DNA from: Candidatus Coproplasma excrementavium
GTDB taxonomy: Bacteria > Bacillota > Clostridia > Christensenellales > Borkfalkiaceae
Length of the DNA stretch: 38,054 nt
NCBI GenBank assembly: GCA_018715195.1
Contig: DVMA01000091.1
Coordinates: 1 to 38,054, forward strand
Direction: 5' to 3'
In this document: positions 30,512 through 37,636 of the stretch, piece after piece
Layout: the number at the start of each line of letters is the position of its first letter
Numbering within the stretch: the stretch's first letter is position 1
Program-made: the position numbers and the translations under genes
Notes under the pieces: generated by a model
Told to the model about the DNA's origin: nothing
Seen by the model: the letters and a program-made list of their open reading frames with translations, nothing else
Database searches by the model: none

Positions 30512-31564
30512 TCAAAGAGCAGATAACTGTTTTGTGAACAGTTCGGCAGAAGTGCCAAAGCCGAATATTTCACGGGGATAGGCGTTTACCCACCGCGCGA
30601 CTTCCTGCACACGTTTGTCACTGACCTTTGAAAAGTCCGTGCCTTTCGGGAGCAGTCGACGAATATCGCGGTTGATACGCTCGTTAGAGCCGCGCTCACA
30701 TGAGGTGTACGGATGACAGTAATAAACCGTTGTCCGCCCGCCGCCGTAAACCGAGCGTTCCAGCCCCACGAAGTCCGAAAACTCCGAGCCGTTGTCAACA
30801 GTAATGCTTTTGAACAGCGTTCGGAACTTTTTACCGTAACGCCGTTCGAGTTTGTCAAGATACTGCACGACCGTTGCCGTTTTGCGGTTCGGCATTTTCA
30901 TGATAATTTCGTAGCGCGTTACCCGCTCGGTCAGCACCAAAAGCACGTTGCGGGTGTACTGCCGCCCGACAACGCAATCCATTTCCCAATGCCCGAAATC
31001 GCGGCGCAGGAGAATGTCGGCGGGGCGGCGTTCAATGCTCGTACCCTTCGGCGGGCGTTTTGCCTGCGTTTTCTTGTAATGCTTTTTACGCTGTCCCACG
31101 GGCAAATGCTCGGAGCGGATATTCATAAACAGCCCCTGCGCAATATAGCGGTACATTGTAGTTTTACTCACAACCGTTTTACAGAGATTATCGCGCTTAA
31201 TTTCACCCGCAACGGCGGCAGGGGAGATTTTATCAACGCACACGCGCTTTTCGACATAGCGGACAAACTCGTAATCGTTGCCGACTTTAAGCGGCGCACC
31301 GTGCGCCGTTTTATTCAGTTGATATTTGTCCTCGGCGATATTCGGACTGTACCCCTTGACGAACTTATAATGCCGCTCGCCCCAATAGTCGGTATAACTG
31401 TAACGCTTATATGTATATTCGCCGCGCTTCAACTCGTTGTAAATGGTTGCAAGGCATACGCCCAACTGCGCGGCTATTTTGCGCTTGCTTATCCCTGCAT
31501 TGTACAGGGCTTCCAACTGCAAACGCATATCCCAATCTACGTTCTTTGTTCCTTTGTTTTTCAT
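30512..31564 (-). CDS. IS30-family DDE transposase, possible phage integrase
   Basis: 350 aa. The N-terminal HTH (about 13-45) reads LYNAGISKRKIAAQLGVCLA then TIYNELKRG. The catalytic triad of IS30 is visible: Asp196 in GHWEMDCVVG, Asp257 in SITVDNGSEF and Glu295 in RGSNERINRDIRR, with the family's PKGTDFS after it. The enzyme appears intact. It lies last in the phage gene block, on the same strand, behind the stem-loop region, so it may integrate the phage genome. A passenger insertion sequence is the alternative; I found no terminal inverted repeats bracketing it alone. The ATG has only a weak SD. Confidence 0.9.
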   Translation of the reverse strand: MKNKGTKNVDWDMRLQLEALYNAGISKRKIAAQLGVCLATIYNELKRGEYTYKRYSYTDYWGERHYKFVKGYSPNIAEDKYQLNKTAHGAPLKVGNDYEFVRYVEKRVCVDKISPAAVAGEIKRDNLCKTVVSKTTMYRYIAQGLFMNIRSEHLPVGQRKKHYKKTQAKRPPKGTSIERRPADILLRRDFGHWEMDCVVGRQYTRNVLLVLTERVTRYEIIMKMPNRKTATVVQYLDKLERRYGKKFRTLFKSITVDNGSEFSDFVGLERSVYGGGRTTVYYCHPYTSCERGSNERINRDIRRLLPKGTDFSKVSDKRVQEVARWVNAYPREIFGFGTSAELFTKQLSAL

Positions 31565-31671
31565 TCCGTTTGATCCGTCCTTTGTTCCATAGTTTCCGTT
31601 GTTTCCATAGTGTCCGATTATAAAATTGTCGCCGAAAATCGCCGCTGAAAAGCGTTAAAATCGGCACAGAG

Positions 31672-31740
31672 AGCACAACGCGCCACCTTGTTATAGACGA
31701 GCGGCGGCTTCGCCGCCGTAACAAGGTGGCGCGTTGTGCT
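31672..31740. other. 69-bp nested stem-loop, candidate phage origin or packaging signal
   Basis: Exact 22-bp arms (31672-31693 with 31719-31740) enclose a second exact hairpin CGGCGGC-TTC-GCCGCCG (31702-31718). It sits in the 373-bp non-coding gap between rep and the transposase, the place expected for replication origin and packaging signal of a filamentous phage. No T-run follows on either strand, which argues against a plain terminator. Confidence 0.6.
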
Positions 31741-31781
31741 TTGACCTGCTTACCTGCCGTTTGCGTGCGGTTTTGCGTGCC

Positions 31782-31814
31782 AACGGGGGCGCGGACAGGT
31801 CTCGCGCCCCCGTT
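31782..31814. other. Second stem-loop of the rep-transposase gap
   Basis: 12-bp exact stem AACGGGGGCGCG/CGCGCCCCCGTT with a 9-nt loop. TTTA follows on the + strand, but no + strand gene precedes it. Confidence 0.6.
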
Positions 31815-31826
31815 TTATCGTCTTGC

Positions 31827-31867
31827 AAAGTGAACATTGCCGCATAAATGCGGCAAAAGAACACTTT
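31827..31867. other. Third stem-loop of the rep-transposase gap
   Basis: Exact TGCCGCAT-AA-ATGCGGCA (31838-31855), flanked by AAAGTG (31827-31832) and CACTTT (31862-31867), which can extend the stem through an internal loop. Confidence 0.55.
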
Positions 31868-31937
31868 TTGAGAAAGCCGAAAAGCGCCGTATGTAAGCCA
31901 TAGGCGCAAAGCAATGAACGATTGAGTTTTTACGCAA

Positions 31938-33068
31938 TTACGCGACCAACGACGGGTTGCAGAGCAAGTCGGTAATTGACATTTGCTTGCTAAATCGGTA
32001 TCGCAAAATATCGCGCTCCCAATCTACAACGTCATCAAAGATAACGTATTTCAGCACAAAGTCGTTCGTCAATTCCGTTAAAATGTCCTTTGCGGTCAAC
32101 GTAACGCAAAGTTCCGTGGGTATGCCACGGCTGTAAACAATTCGTTCATTTGTCTTGCCTATGTATTTCAAAATATAGTCCACGCTGTCGCCGTACTCCA
32201 ACTGCGACGGCGTTATTTCCTCAAAATCGTTGCGACCATACTGCCGTTCAAAAAAGCTGTTTTCGTTCCTCGTCTGCATTTTGCCCTGCGCCGTGCTGTA
32301 ATCGGTCTTTTCTTCGAGCTTGCCGAGCATTTCGCCGTCGGGGACGTATAAAAGACCGTGGAAGTGCAGGCGACCCGTTTCGGGCGCACGCTCAAACACC
32401 CCCATATACCGCCAGCCGCGGCGGGTGTGGAGATTTGAAAGGCAACGGCGCAGCTTGCGCCTGAATGTTTCCTCATCGTGCTTTTTATCGTCATAAGTAA
32501 AAGTTACAAAGAAATTCCACTTATTGAGGTAAGCTTTGCGGCGAAAACGCTTTTTACGGTGGTGCAGGTTATTCAGCTTGCGCTTTATGCGCTCGGTGAT
32601 ATTCACTTCGGCAATCTCTTCTTCTGTAAACAGAGAACACAAGCCGTCGTGAATATAATCGGTCATATGCTTTTCTATCTTCCTGTCGCGCAAGCCCCTG
32701 TTATATGCCTGCATAAATAAATCGTCAAAGAGAATATCGAGGGCAGAGCGAGTACCGCCAAAGCCCTTATCTGACGATATATCAATGCGCATAGCGGCGG
32801 TACGCTTGCCACGCTCGTAGTCCCTGCGCTTGTCGCGCATAATACGGTTATAGACCATTTCCTTTTGCTCGTCCGTATATTCCTTTGACCGTCTGCGGCG
32901 GTTAGATTTACGGGCAGGCTTTACAGCAGGGGCTTGCACGTGGCGGCAAGGCGTTGCTATGAGATGACGACCGTCATTATATACTTTGTACCGCTTCGGC
33001 GTATCGTCCAAAAAGGGAAACGGACAACCCTTCAAGTCGTCCGATTGAATAAGATTTGCAACACCCAT
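31938..33068 (-). CDS. HUH rolling-circle replication initiator (phage Rep)
   Basis: 376 aa. The first ~180 residues are very basic and predicted helical. The endonuclease core follows: motif 1 NFFVTFTYDD (185-194), motif 2 GRLHFHGLLYV with the metal-binding His-x-His at 235-237, and motif 3 DYILKYIGK with two tyrosines three residues apart (Tyr298, Tyr302). This two-tyrosine pattern matches superfamily I Rep proteins such as phiX174 gpA (YVAKYVNK). It should nick the virion-strand origin. SD GAGGTGG precedes ATG. The long basic N-terminal extension is unusual. Confidence 0.85.
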   Translation of the reverse strand: MGVANLIQSDDLKGCPFPFLDDTPKRYKVYNDGRHLIATPCRHVQAPAVKPARKSNRRRRSKEYTDEQKEMVYNRIMRDKRRDYERGKRTAAMRIDISSDKGFGGTRSALDILFDDLFMQAYNRGLRDRKIEKHMTDYIHDGLCSLFTEEEIAEVNITERIKRKLNNLHHRKKRFRRKAYLNKWNFFVTFTYDDKKHDEETFRRKLRRCLSNLHTRRGWRYMGVFERAPETGRLHFHGLLYVPDGEMLGKLEEKTDYSTAQGKMQTRNENSFFERQYGRNDFEEITPSQLEYGDSVDYILKYIGKTNERIVYSRGIPTELCVTLTAKDILTELTNDFVLKYVIFDDVVDWERDILRYRFSKQMSITDLLCNPSLVA

Positions 33069-33098
33069 TTTACCACCTCAAAATCAAATTTAATAAAC

Positions 33099-33128
33099 AC
33101 CGCTATGCGGAATAACACCCCTGCGGGG
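33099..33128. repeat. Pair of mini stem-loops upstream of rep
   Basis: ACACCGCTATGCGG and ACACCCCTGCGGGG, each a 4-bp stem with 3-nt loop preceded by an ACAC box (stems 33100-33110 and 33118-33128). They lie between the 88-aa gene stop and rep, inside the operon. Confidence 0.5.
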
Positions 33129-33149
33129 AAAGGCTGTTAAGAAGATAAA

Positions 33150-33416
33150 TTATTTGCCCTGCCGTGCCTTGCGTTCTGCCGCACAGTCGCGCATAGCGCA
33201 CATAAAGCCCTTTGCATACTGCACGCTGTTGCGGGTAGATTTACCCGACTGCGCAAGCCGCTTGTTGTCGTCTATGTCGCTCATCATCTCGCGCTTGCGC
33301 TTTTTGCTTGCCTTTGGGTACTCGCGGTATGCCTTAACGCCGAAGCGGTAGCCATACGCAAACGGCGTTTTCTGTTCGCTGTTATATTTCAGTTTTTCGT
33401 CTACCGAACGTTTCAT
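33150..33416 (-). CDS. Small basic phage protein, unknown function
   Basis: 88 aa, rich in Lys and Arg (KASKKRKREMMSDIDDNKRL). No membrane segment. Its ATG overlaps the stop of the 67-aa gene by 4 bp (ATGA), so the two are translationally coupled. A single-stranded DNA-binding or replication accessory role is possible from position (directly before rep) and charge, but no motif shows it. Confidence 0.65.
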   Translation of the reverse strand: MKRSVDEKLKYNSEQKTPFAYGYRFGVKAYREYPKASKKRKREMMSDIDDNKRLAQSGKSTRNSVQYAKGFMCAMRDCAAERKARQGK

Positions 33417-33616
33417 ACCGCCATAATCTCCCGTGCAACTTCTACGACCTCATCACCGCGAAGAGTAACACGGTAACGGTAGCCGCGAACTTTTACACTA
33501 TGCGCCGTGTCGCCGTTATCGAGCGGAACAGAGCGCACAAGCTCTATATAACGCCGCTGTGTCTGTACAGCACGCGCAAGCGTGCTTAAAAGGTGAAGGT
33601 ATTGATATTGTGTCAT
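33413..33616 (-). CDS. Small phage protein, unknown function
   Basis: 67 aa. An N-terminal helix (TQYQYLHLLSTLARAVQTQRR) and a short beta-like C-terminal part (SVKVRGYRYRVTLRGDEVVE). ATG at 33616 follows GGGGGCT; a longer reading to 33667 crosses the 18-bp palindrome and is not preferred. First gene after the palindrome at 33631-33648, coupled to the next gene. May be a coat-like or accessory protein, but it has no membrane segment. Confidence 0.6.
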   Translation of the reverse strand: MTQYQYLHLLSTLARAVQTQRRYIELVRSVPLDNGDTAHSVKVRGYRYRVTLRGDEVVEVAREIMAV

Positions 33617-33630
33617 ATGTAGCCCCCTTT

Positions 33631-33648
33631 TTGAAAGTGTATTTTCAA
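33631..33648. repeat. 18-bp phage palindrome, copy B
   Basis: TTGAAAGTGTATTTTCAA, one mismatch from palindromic, 14 bp upstream of the 67-aa gene. An adjoining exact inverted repeat TTGCAAAAT-CA-ATTTTGCAA lies at 33656-33675. Confidence 0.75.
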
Positions 33649-33690
33649 TTTTGAATTGCAAAATCAATTTTGCAAATAGTCGAAAAATTG

Positions 33691-33719
33691 TTGACTTTAT
33701 AGCCGCAAATACATATAAT
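33691..33719 (+). promoter_or_regulatory. Promoter of the opposite-strand small RNA
   Basis: TTGACT (33691-33696), 17 nt, TATAAT (33714-33719) on the + strand, opposite to every phage gene. No + strand gene follows. Confidence 0.7.
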
Positions 33720-33725
33720 ATCTAA

Positions 33726-33850
33726 CAGTGGTGAACGCTTCAAAGAACATTGAGGTACACCGAAGCACTGTATAATAAGTGATAGTAACTGCAAAACGGT
33801 CTATATGAAAAACAGTGGACACAGCGGCAAAAAGCCGCTGTTATTTTTTT
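33726..33850 (+). ncRNA. Candidate ~125-nt small RNA opposite to the phage genes
   Basis: Bounded by the promoter above and by an intrinsic terminator, ACAGCGGC-AAAAA-GCCGCTGT (33821-33841) followed by TATTTTTTTC. ACAGTG (33725-33730) can pair with CACTGT (33766-33771) to close a 5' domain. Its 3' end overlaps the last ~10 bp of the PemK-like gene on the other strand. It contains no credible start codon with SD. Both end signals are strong, but transcription itself is inferred. Confidence 0.6.
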
Positions 33851-34311
33851 CTTAAAATATATTTAATTTTTGCCATATCATTATTAGACAAATGGGCAAC
33901 ATTAGTAATATATCTGTCTACTTCATAAATTTCGGAACGGTCAATCCACGTACGCTTATTACTGATTTGCCGTTCATAATCATTATCAAGAATAATAGTC
34001 TTTGTAGTCCGCTTTTCAACGGGTGCAACAAGCACACGACCCTTTTTATCGGTATCAATAACGGCACAAACGCGAGGTTTAGAAATAGCGTTACCAAAAT
34101 GATTATCATTTGTCATAATTAAATCAGGGTCGTTAAATGAACGATTTTTAAGACTATTTAAATATTCCAACCTACTTTCGGCATACTCTCTTCTACTTGC
34201 CGTCAAAACTTTACCGTCAGAAGTTTTACCCGTTTTAAGAATATTATTATAATGCTTAATCTTTTCATTAACTGAATAATAAACATAATTGGTCTTACCG
34301 TGTTTAAACAT
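33841..34311 (-). CDS. PemK/MazF-like protein with N-terminal helical extension
   Basis: 156 aa. Residues 1-60 are charged and helical (TASRREYAESRLEYLNSLKN). The C-terminal ~85 residues resemble the PemK/MazF fold by pattern: KPRVCAVIDTD, GRVLVAPVEKRT, KRTWIDRSEIYEVDRYIT and the ending AHLSNNDMAKIKYIL, which parallels the LS-x-x-DM ending of MazF proteins. If right, it is a ribosome-independent endoribonuclease or a relative. No antitoxin protein gene is next to it. The gene is clearly more AT-rich than its neighbours, a sign of separate acquisition. ATG follows AGGTGGT. Confidence 0.5.
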   Translation of the reverse strand: MFKHGKTNYVYYSVNEKIKHYNNILKTGKTSDGKVLTASRREYAESRLEYLNSLKNRSFNDPDLIMTNDNHFGNAISKPRVCAVIDTDKKGRVLVAPVEKRTTKTIILDNDYERQISNKRTWIDRSEIYEVDRYITNVAHLSNNDMAKIKYILRKK

Positions 34312-34339
34312 ATAACCACCTCATTATTCTAATTTTAAC

Positions 34340-34406
34340 GCCTGTCGGAGCTTTACCGCCCCGGCAGGCTTTTTATCACCCCTGCGGGAGCTAACACCCG
34401 TTCGGG
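34340..34406. repeat. Stem-loop cluster between the 81-aa and PemK-like genes
   Basis: A 9-bp stem GCCTGTCGG/CCGGCAGGC (34340-34369) followed by TTTTTATC on the + strand. Two mini hairpins of the same design as those before rep come next: CACCCCTGCGGGAG and AACACCCGTTCGGGAA. Confidence 0.5.
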
Positions 34407-34425
34407 AATGAATGTTAAAGAAAGG

Positions 34426-34671
34426 CTACTGCCCGTCTTTGGCTTTTTGCTTTGCCTTCAAACGCTCCTTTTTACGCATCGCCCGTTGATACCGCCTGTC
34501 CTCGCGGTCAAGCCTGCGGAACTGCCGTTTCATATTCTTGAATATGTACGCCAAAATCTTCTTGTTGTACTTTTCGGGTACAAAGTCGGCAGTATCGAGC
34601 GTGCGCGAAAAGGTATCGTAATACGTTTCAAGGCAGGTATTTATCAACTTATTTTTGTTGTAGTTTATCAT
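34426..34671 (-). CDS. Small basic phage protein, unknown function
   Basis: 81 aa. The C-terminal half is strongly basic and helical (NMKRQFRRLDREDRRYQRAM, then Lys-rich). Its ATG overlaps the zot stop codon by 4 bp (ATGA). No membrane segment or signal. Position after zot suggests a role in assembly or in binding the single-stranded genome; no family is recognised. Confidence 0.65.
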   Translation of the reverse strand: MINYNKNKLINTCLETYYDTFSRTLDTADFVPEKYNKKILAYIFKNMKRQFRRLDREDRRYQRAMRKKERLKAKQKAKDGQ

Positions 34672-35486
34672 ACCGCTTTACCTCGCGTATAAAAGCCGTC
34701 GGGCAGTTCGTCGTCCATAGTCTGCAAATACCTTACATAGCCGTCTATCGTACCGTCGTTCGGTTCGGCTTGCATATAATCGTAATCGCTATGCAGATGA
34801 CCGTCATAAAACTTCGGCTTGCAGTTTTGGCTGTCGTAGCAAGCAAACACATTGTAATCTGCCTTGACGACCTCTTCCGTGTAGCAGTCCTTGTCCTTTT
34901 TGCCGCTCTGCATATAACGGTCAAAAAGACTGCTGTTATCAATGCGGCGTATAGTCCAAGTCAGACCGCGCACACGCCCGAAGCCGTCATATTTGAGCTT
35001 CAAGCCCATAATTTCAATGAACTGTGCAAGTTCACGCACATTCACGTCGATGAGCATAGGGCGTTGAGTATCGAGGAACACGTCCAAGTCTAAATGCCCG
35101 TGTTGCTCGTACCAACGGCTTTGCCAATCGGGGAAATAACGCGACATTCGGCTGTTAAGATATTTTTGCGCTTCGGTAATGCAAATGCACTCATACGGCA
35201 GATTGAAATGTGTCTGTACAAAGTCATTTGCATAACCGAGGCGATAGGGGTTTATACGGCGGGAAAGTCGCGGGCGATAACCGAATTTGTGCATTACAAT
35301 ATCGTAGTTCGCAGATACACAATGCTTCGGAATTGTCTGCAACCCGTCAAAGCCGTTTTGCATTTTCAATAATATTTCCCGCCGCATAGCGGTATTGCGT
35401 GCCTTGTCAAACGCCGCCATATTCGCAATGTGTGTCAAAAAACACGTCTTGCCCGTTCGCGGCGGGGCAAATATTATCGTTATCAT
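34668..35486 (-). CDS. Zot/pI-type filamentous phage assembly ATPase
   Basis: 272 aa. Walker A APPRTGKT (7-14) close to the N-terminus and Walker B CICITEAQ (100-107) are the layout of Zot domain proteins, which extrude filamentous phages through the membrane. The following WYEQHGHLDLDVFLDTQRPM is the conserved Zot region with H-x-x-D-x-x-x-DTQ. Unusually there is no hydrophobic segment after the ATPase domain, where pI and Zot are anchored. The membrane contact may come from the 702-aa protein. SD AAGGTGG precedes ATG; an 18-bp palindrome sits between the upstream stop and this start. Confidence 0.88.
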   Translation of the reverse strand: MITIIFAPPRTGKTCFLTHIANMAAFDKARNTAMRREILLKMQNGFDGLQTIPKHCVSANYDIVMHKFGYRPRLSRRINPYRLGYANDFVQTHFNLPYECICITEAQKYLNSRMSRYFPDWQSRWYEQHGHLDLDVFLDTQRPMLIDVNVRELAQFIEIMGLKLKYDGFGRVRGLTWTIRRIDNSSLFDRYMQSGKKDKDCYTEEVVKADYNVFACYDSQNCKPKFYDGHLHSDYDYMQAEPNDGTIDGYVRYLQTMDDELPDGFYTRGKAV

Positions 35487-35496
35487 AAACCACCTT

Positions 35497-35514
35497 TTGA
35501 AAGTGCACTTTCAA
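35497..35514. repeat. 18-bp phage palindrome, copy C
   Basis: TTGAAAGTGCACTTTCAA, exact palindrome filling the 29-bp gap between the 702-aa gene and zot. Confidence 0.85.
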
Positions 35515-35515
35515 T

Positions 35516-37624
35516 TTATCCGCCTGCAATGAGCGAATAGCACCAGCCCGCAAACGTGCTTATAAAGAACACGTCAAGCACAATCGTTACCGCAAGGAAT
35601 ATGAGCATTACCCACTGCGGCAAGCCGCACGCCGTACAGAGTATGAGCCGAAGCAGAAGAAGCACGACTATTTCTGCAAAAACTACAATCACATACGCCC
35701 ACCAAGGGATATCACTATCCATATCGACGGGCGGGGTGATTGCATTGACAATATCAATGGGCGAAGATACGGCGGGGATAACGTGATATTCGCCGTCGTT
35801 GTTGAACGTAAGCTGAATAACGTCGAAGTCCAAAAATACGCTCTCCCAAGCGCGGTAGGCTTGCCCGCTTATTTTGGTATCTCCGCCTAAAAAGCCTGTG
35901 CCAAGTTCCCAAATCTCAACGGGAGCAGAATAGTAGTCAGTTGTTGCAAAATGGAACAGCACGACAACTTTTTCTTCGTCGTCGGGAACGGACACATCAA
36001 CGGTAATTGCTTCATCGTAATAATCGCGCAGAGCCTGTACGTCGCCCGAATTTATCAAGAGCCGTTCGCTCACCTCTGCCGAAGTGCCTTTCAAATCGTC
36101 CTCTTCGATTATCTCAATGGGAGCGACCGTGCGGCTCTCTTCTTCGGGAATATCGCCGAAGATAGTGTCCCAAAGTCCCCAATTTCGTATATTGTCCCAA
36201 AAGTCGGGGGCAGTTTCCTGCCAACTCGAAAGGTGTTGCAGGTCTAAATCGGCGTCGAAATCGTAATAGCTGTAACCTTGCTGTATCTTGCCATATTCAC
36301 TGTCAACCTTGCGGTAATCGTCTATGTCGTCGGCGAACAAATCAGCGCTGATAGTGCCGTCCTTAATGGGGAGTGTGCCGCCGTCATAGCTTTTGTCGTA
36401 ACTTTTTATGTACTCGTACAGTTGATTGCTCTCAACGCCGCCAATGCTGACTAAATCGGCGTATGGGTCGTATTCCTCGATATTATCTACCTGAAAAAGA
36501 TAATATAAAGCATTTGCGCGAGGGGAAAGATAAGTACCATAAATATTCCAACCCCATGTTGCACCTTGAATACCAACACCCATACCGCCTGAATAAAAAT
36601 CTTGAATAAGAGAATATCCAATATCTTTATTGATTTCAGGAACGCCCAAAGAGCTTAATTGAGTATTAGTCTGCTTACCAAGCCAAGGCTTTGCCGCAGA
36701 AGCAAACTTGTCGTTGCTCGTTACGATTATATCTTTGGTCTTGTATTCGTACCATTCTGCTTTAATGCGTTGCAGTTCGCCGTAAGTATCGAACAAGCGT
36801 TTCGGCACGGCAAAATACACGCTGTCAAGCTGATTTTGATAGCCTGCGCCCTTGCTCGAAGTTTCGGAGCGGTAAAAGGTATGCCTTACGTCAAGTTCCA
36901 CGGCTTCGGCTTGTCCCGTGCTTAAACAGGTGAAAGGAAAATTTTCGCTGTCGCCGTAACCCTCGGCGTAGCCGCTGAACTGATAATATTTGTTTACAAG
37001 ATATTCATGCGCATTTGTCGTGCTTCCGCCTATCTCGAACAACTCAATGCCCGATATGTGGTAATACCTGTTGCCCGTCTTTTGTTCGTGCTCACGCTGG
37101 GCGTTGAGTATGATATTTTCTTCGTCCACAATGCGGAACTTCAAGAAGAGGTTTGCATACTCGCCGCCGCTTGCGTTGCAGAATTTAAGGCTGAATTTTT
37201 GGTAGTCCTTGACGTCGCCGACTTTGCCCTGTTCGTTATCGTAATAAAAGTCCGTGGAAATCTGTATTTTATTCTGCGTGGAAACGGTGGCAAACTCCAC
37301 AAGCGCGGGGTTATACACATAGACGTACAGCGCATAATTGCCGAAGCCGTTTTCATACTGCGAATAGCAGTACTCCACAAAGGTGATCATCTGCGCCGTG
37401 CCCTGCGCGTTTTTCGGATAGTCGGTTATGTCGAACGGCTCGCCGTCTATGGCGGAACTTTGCAAGTCGTTAAGAGCGTTGGTGTCGTCGTACTTCAATT
37501 CTTTGCCCGTGTCGGCATAAACATAGGGGGCGGAAACTTGTCCGCCCCACATTGTTATGCACAGCACAAAAAGGAGCAACATACCGATTATATGTTGAAA
37601 GTGTACTTTCAAAAATTTTCGCAT
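35516..37624 (-). CDS. Large secreted phage protein with C-terminal membrane anchors, candidate adsorption/minor coat protein
   Basis: 702 aa. Signal peptide at the N-terminus (MRKFLK then a long hydrophobic stretch, probable cleavage after YVYA). About 590 residues of mostly polar, Tyr- and Asp-rich ectodomain follow. Two membrane segments lie near the C-terminus (about 636-658, WWAYVIVVFAEIVVLLLL, and about 666-692, WVMLIFLAVTIVLDVFFIS). Secreted ectodomain, C-terminal anchor and position just before zot match pIII of filamentous phages. No sequence similarity to pIII is claimed. ATG at 37624 follows GAGGTG; a GTG reading to 37636 is rejected because that GTG is part of the SD. Confidence 0.7.
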   Translation of the reverse strand: MRKFLKVHFQHIIGMLLLFVLCITMWGGQVSAPYVYADTGKELKYDDTNALNDLQSSAIDGEPFDITDYPKNAQGTAQMITFVEYCYSQYENGFGNYALYVYVYNPALVEFATVSTQNKIQISTDFYYDNEQGKVGDVKDYQKFSLKFCNASGGEYANLFLKFRIVDEENIILNAQREHEQKTGNRYYHISGIELFEIGGSTTNAHEYLVNKYYQFSGYAEGYGDSENFPFTCLSTGQAEAVELDVRHTFYRSETSSKGAGYQNQLDSVYFAVPKRLFDTYGELQRIKAEWYEYKTKDIIVTSNDKFASAAKPWLGKQTNTQLSSLGVPEINKDIGYSLIQDFYSGGMGVGIQGATWGWNIYGTYLSPRANALYYLFQVDNIEEYDPYADLVSIGGVESNQLYEYIKSYDKSYDGGTLPIKDGTISADLFADDIDDYRKVDSEYGKIQQGYSYYDFDADLDLQHLSSWQETAPDFWDNIRNWGLWDTIFGDIPEEESRTVAPIEIIEEDDLKGTSAEVSERLLINSGDVQALRDYYDEAITVDVSVPDDEEKVVVLFHFATTDYYSAPVEIWELGTGFLGGDTKISGQAYRAWESVFLDFDVIQLTFNNDGEYHVIPAVSSPIDIVNAITPPVDMDSDIPWWAYVIVVFAEIVVLLLLRLILCTACGLPQWVMLIFLAVTIVLDVFFISTFAGWCYSLIAGG
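37595..37612. repeat. 18-bp phage palindrome, copy D
   Basis: TTGAAAGTGTACTTTCAA, inside codons 5-10 of the 702-aa gene, downstream of its start codon. Confidence 0.8.
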
Positions 37625-37636
37625 TTTGCACCTCAC

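Noticed and set aside
30450-31670. Stand-alone IS30 insertion sequence unrelated to the phage.
   Set aside because: No matching terminal inverted repeats or target duplication seen around the transposase; kept as an alternative only.
33726-34311. Type III (ToxIN-like) toxin-antitoxin system from small RNA plus PemK-like gene.
   Set aside because: Type III antitoxin RNAs precede the toxin on the same strand and consist of tandem repeats; here the RNA is on the other strand, at the 3' end, without repeats.
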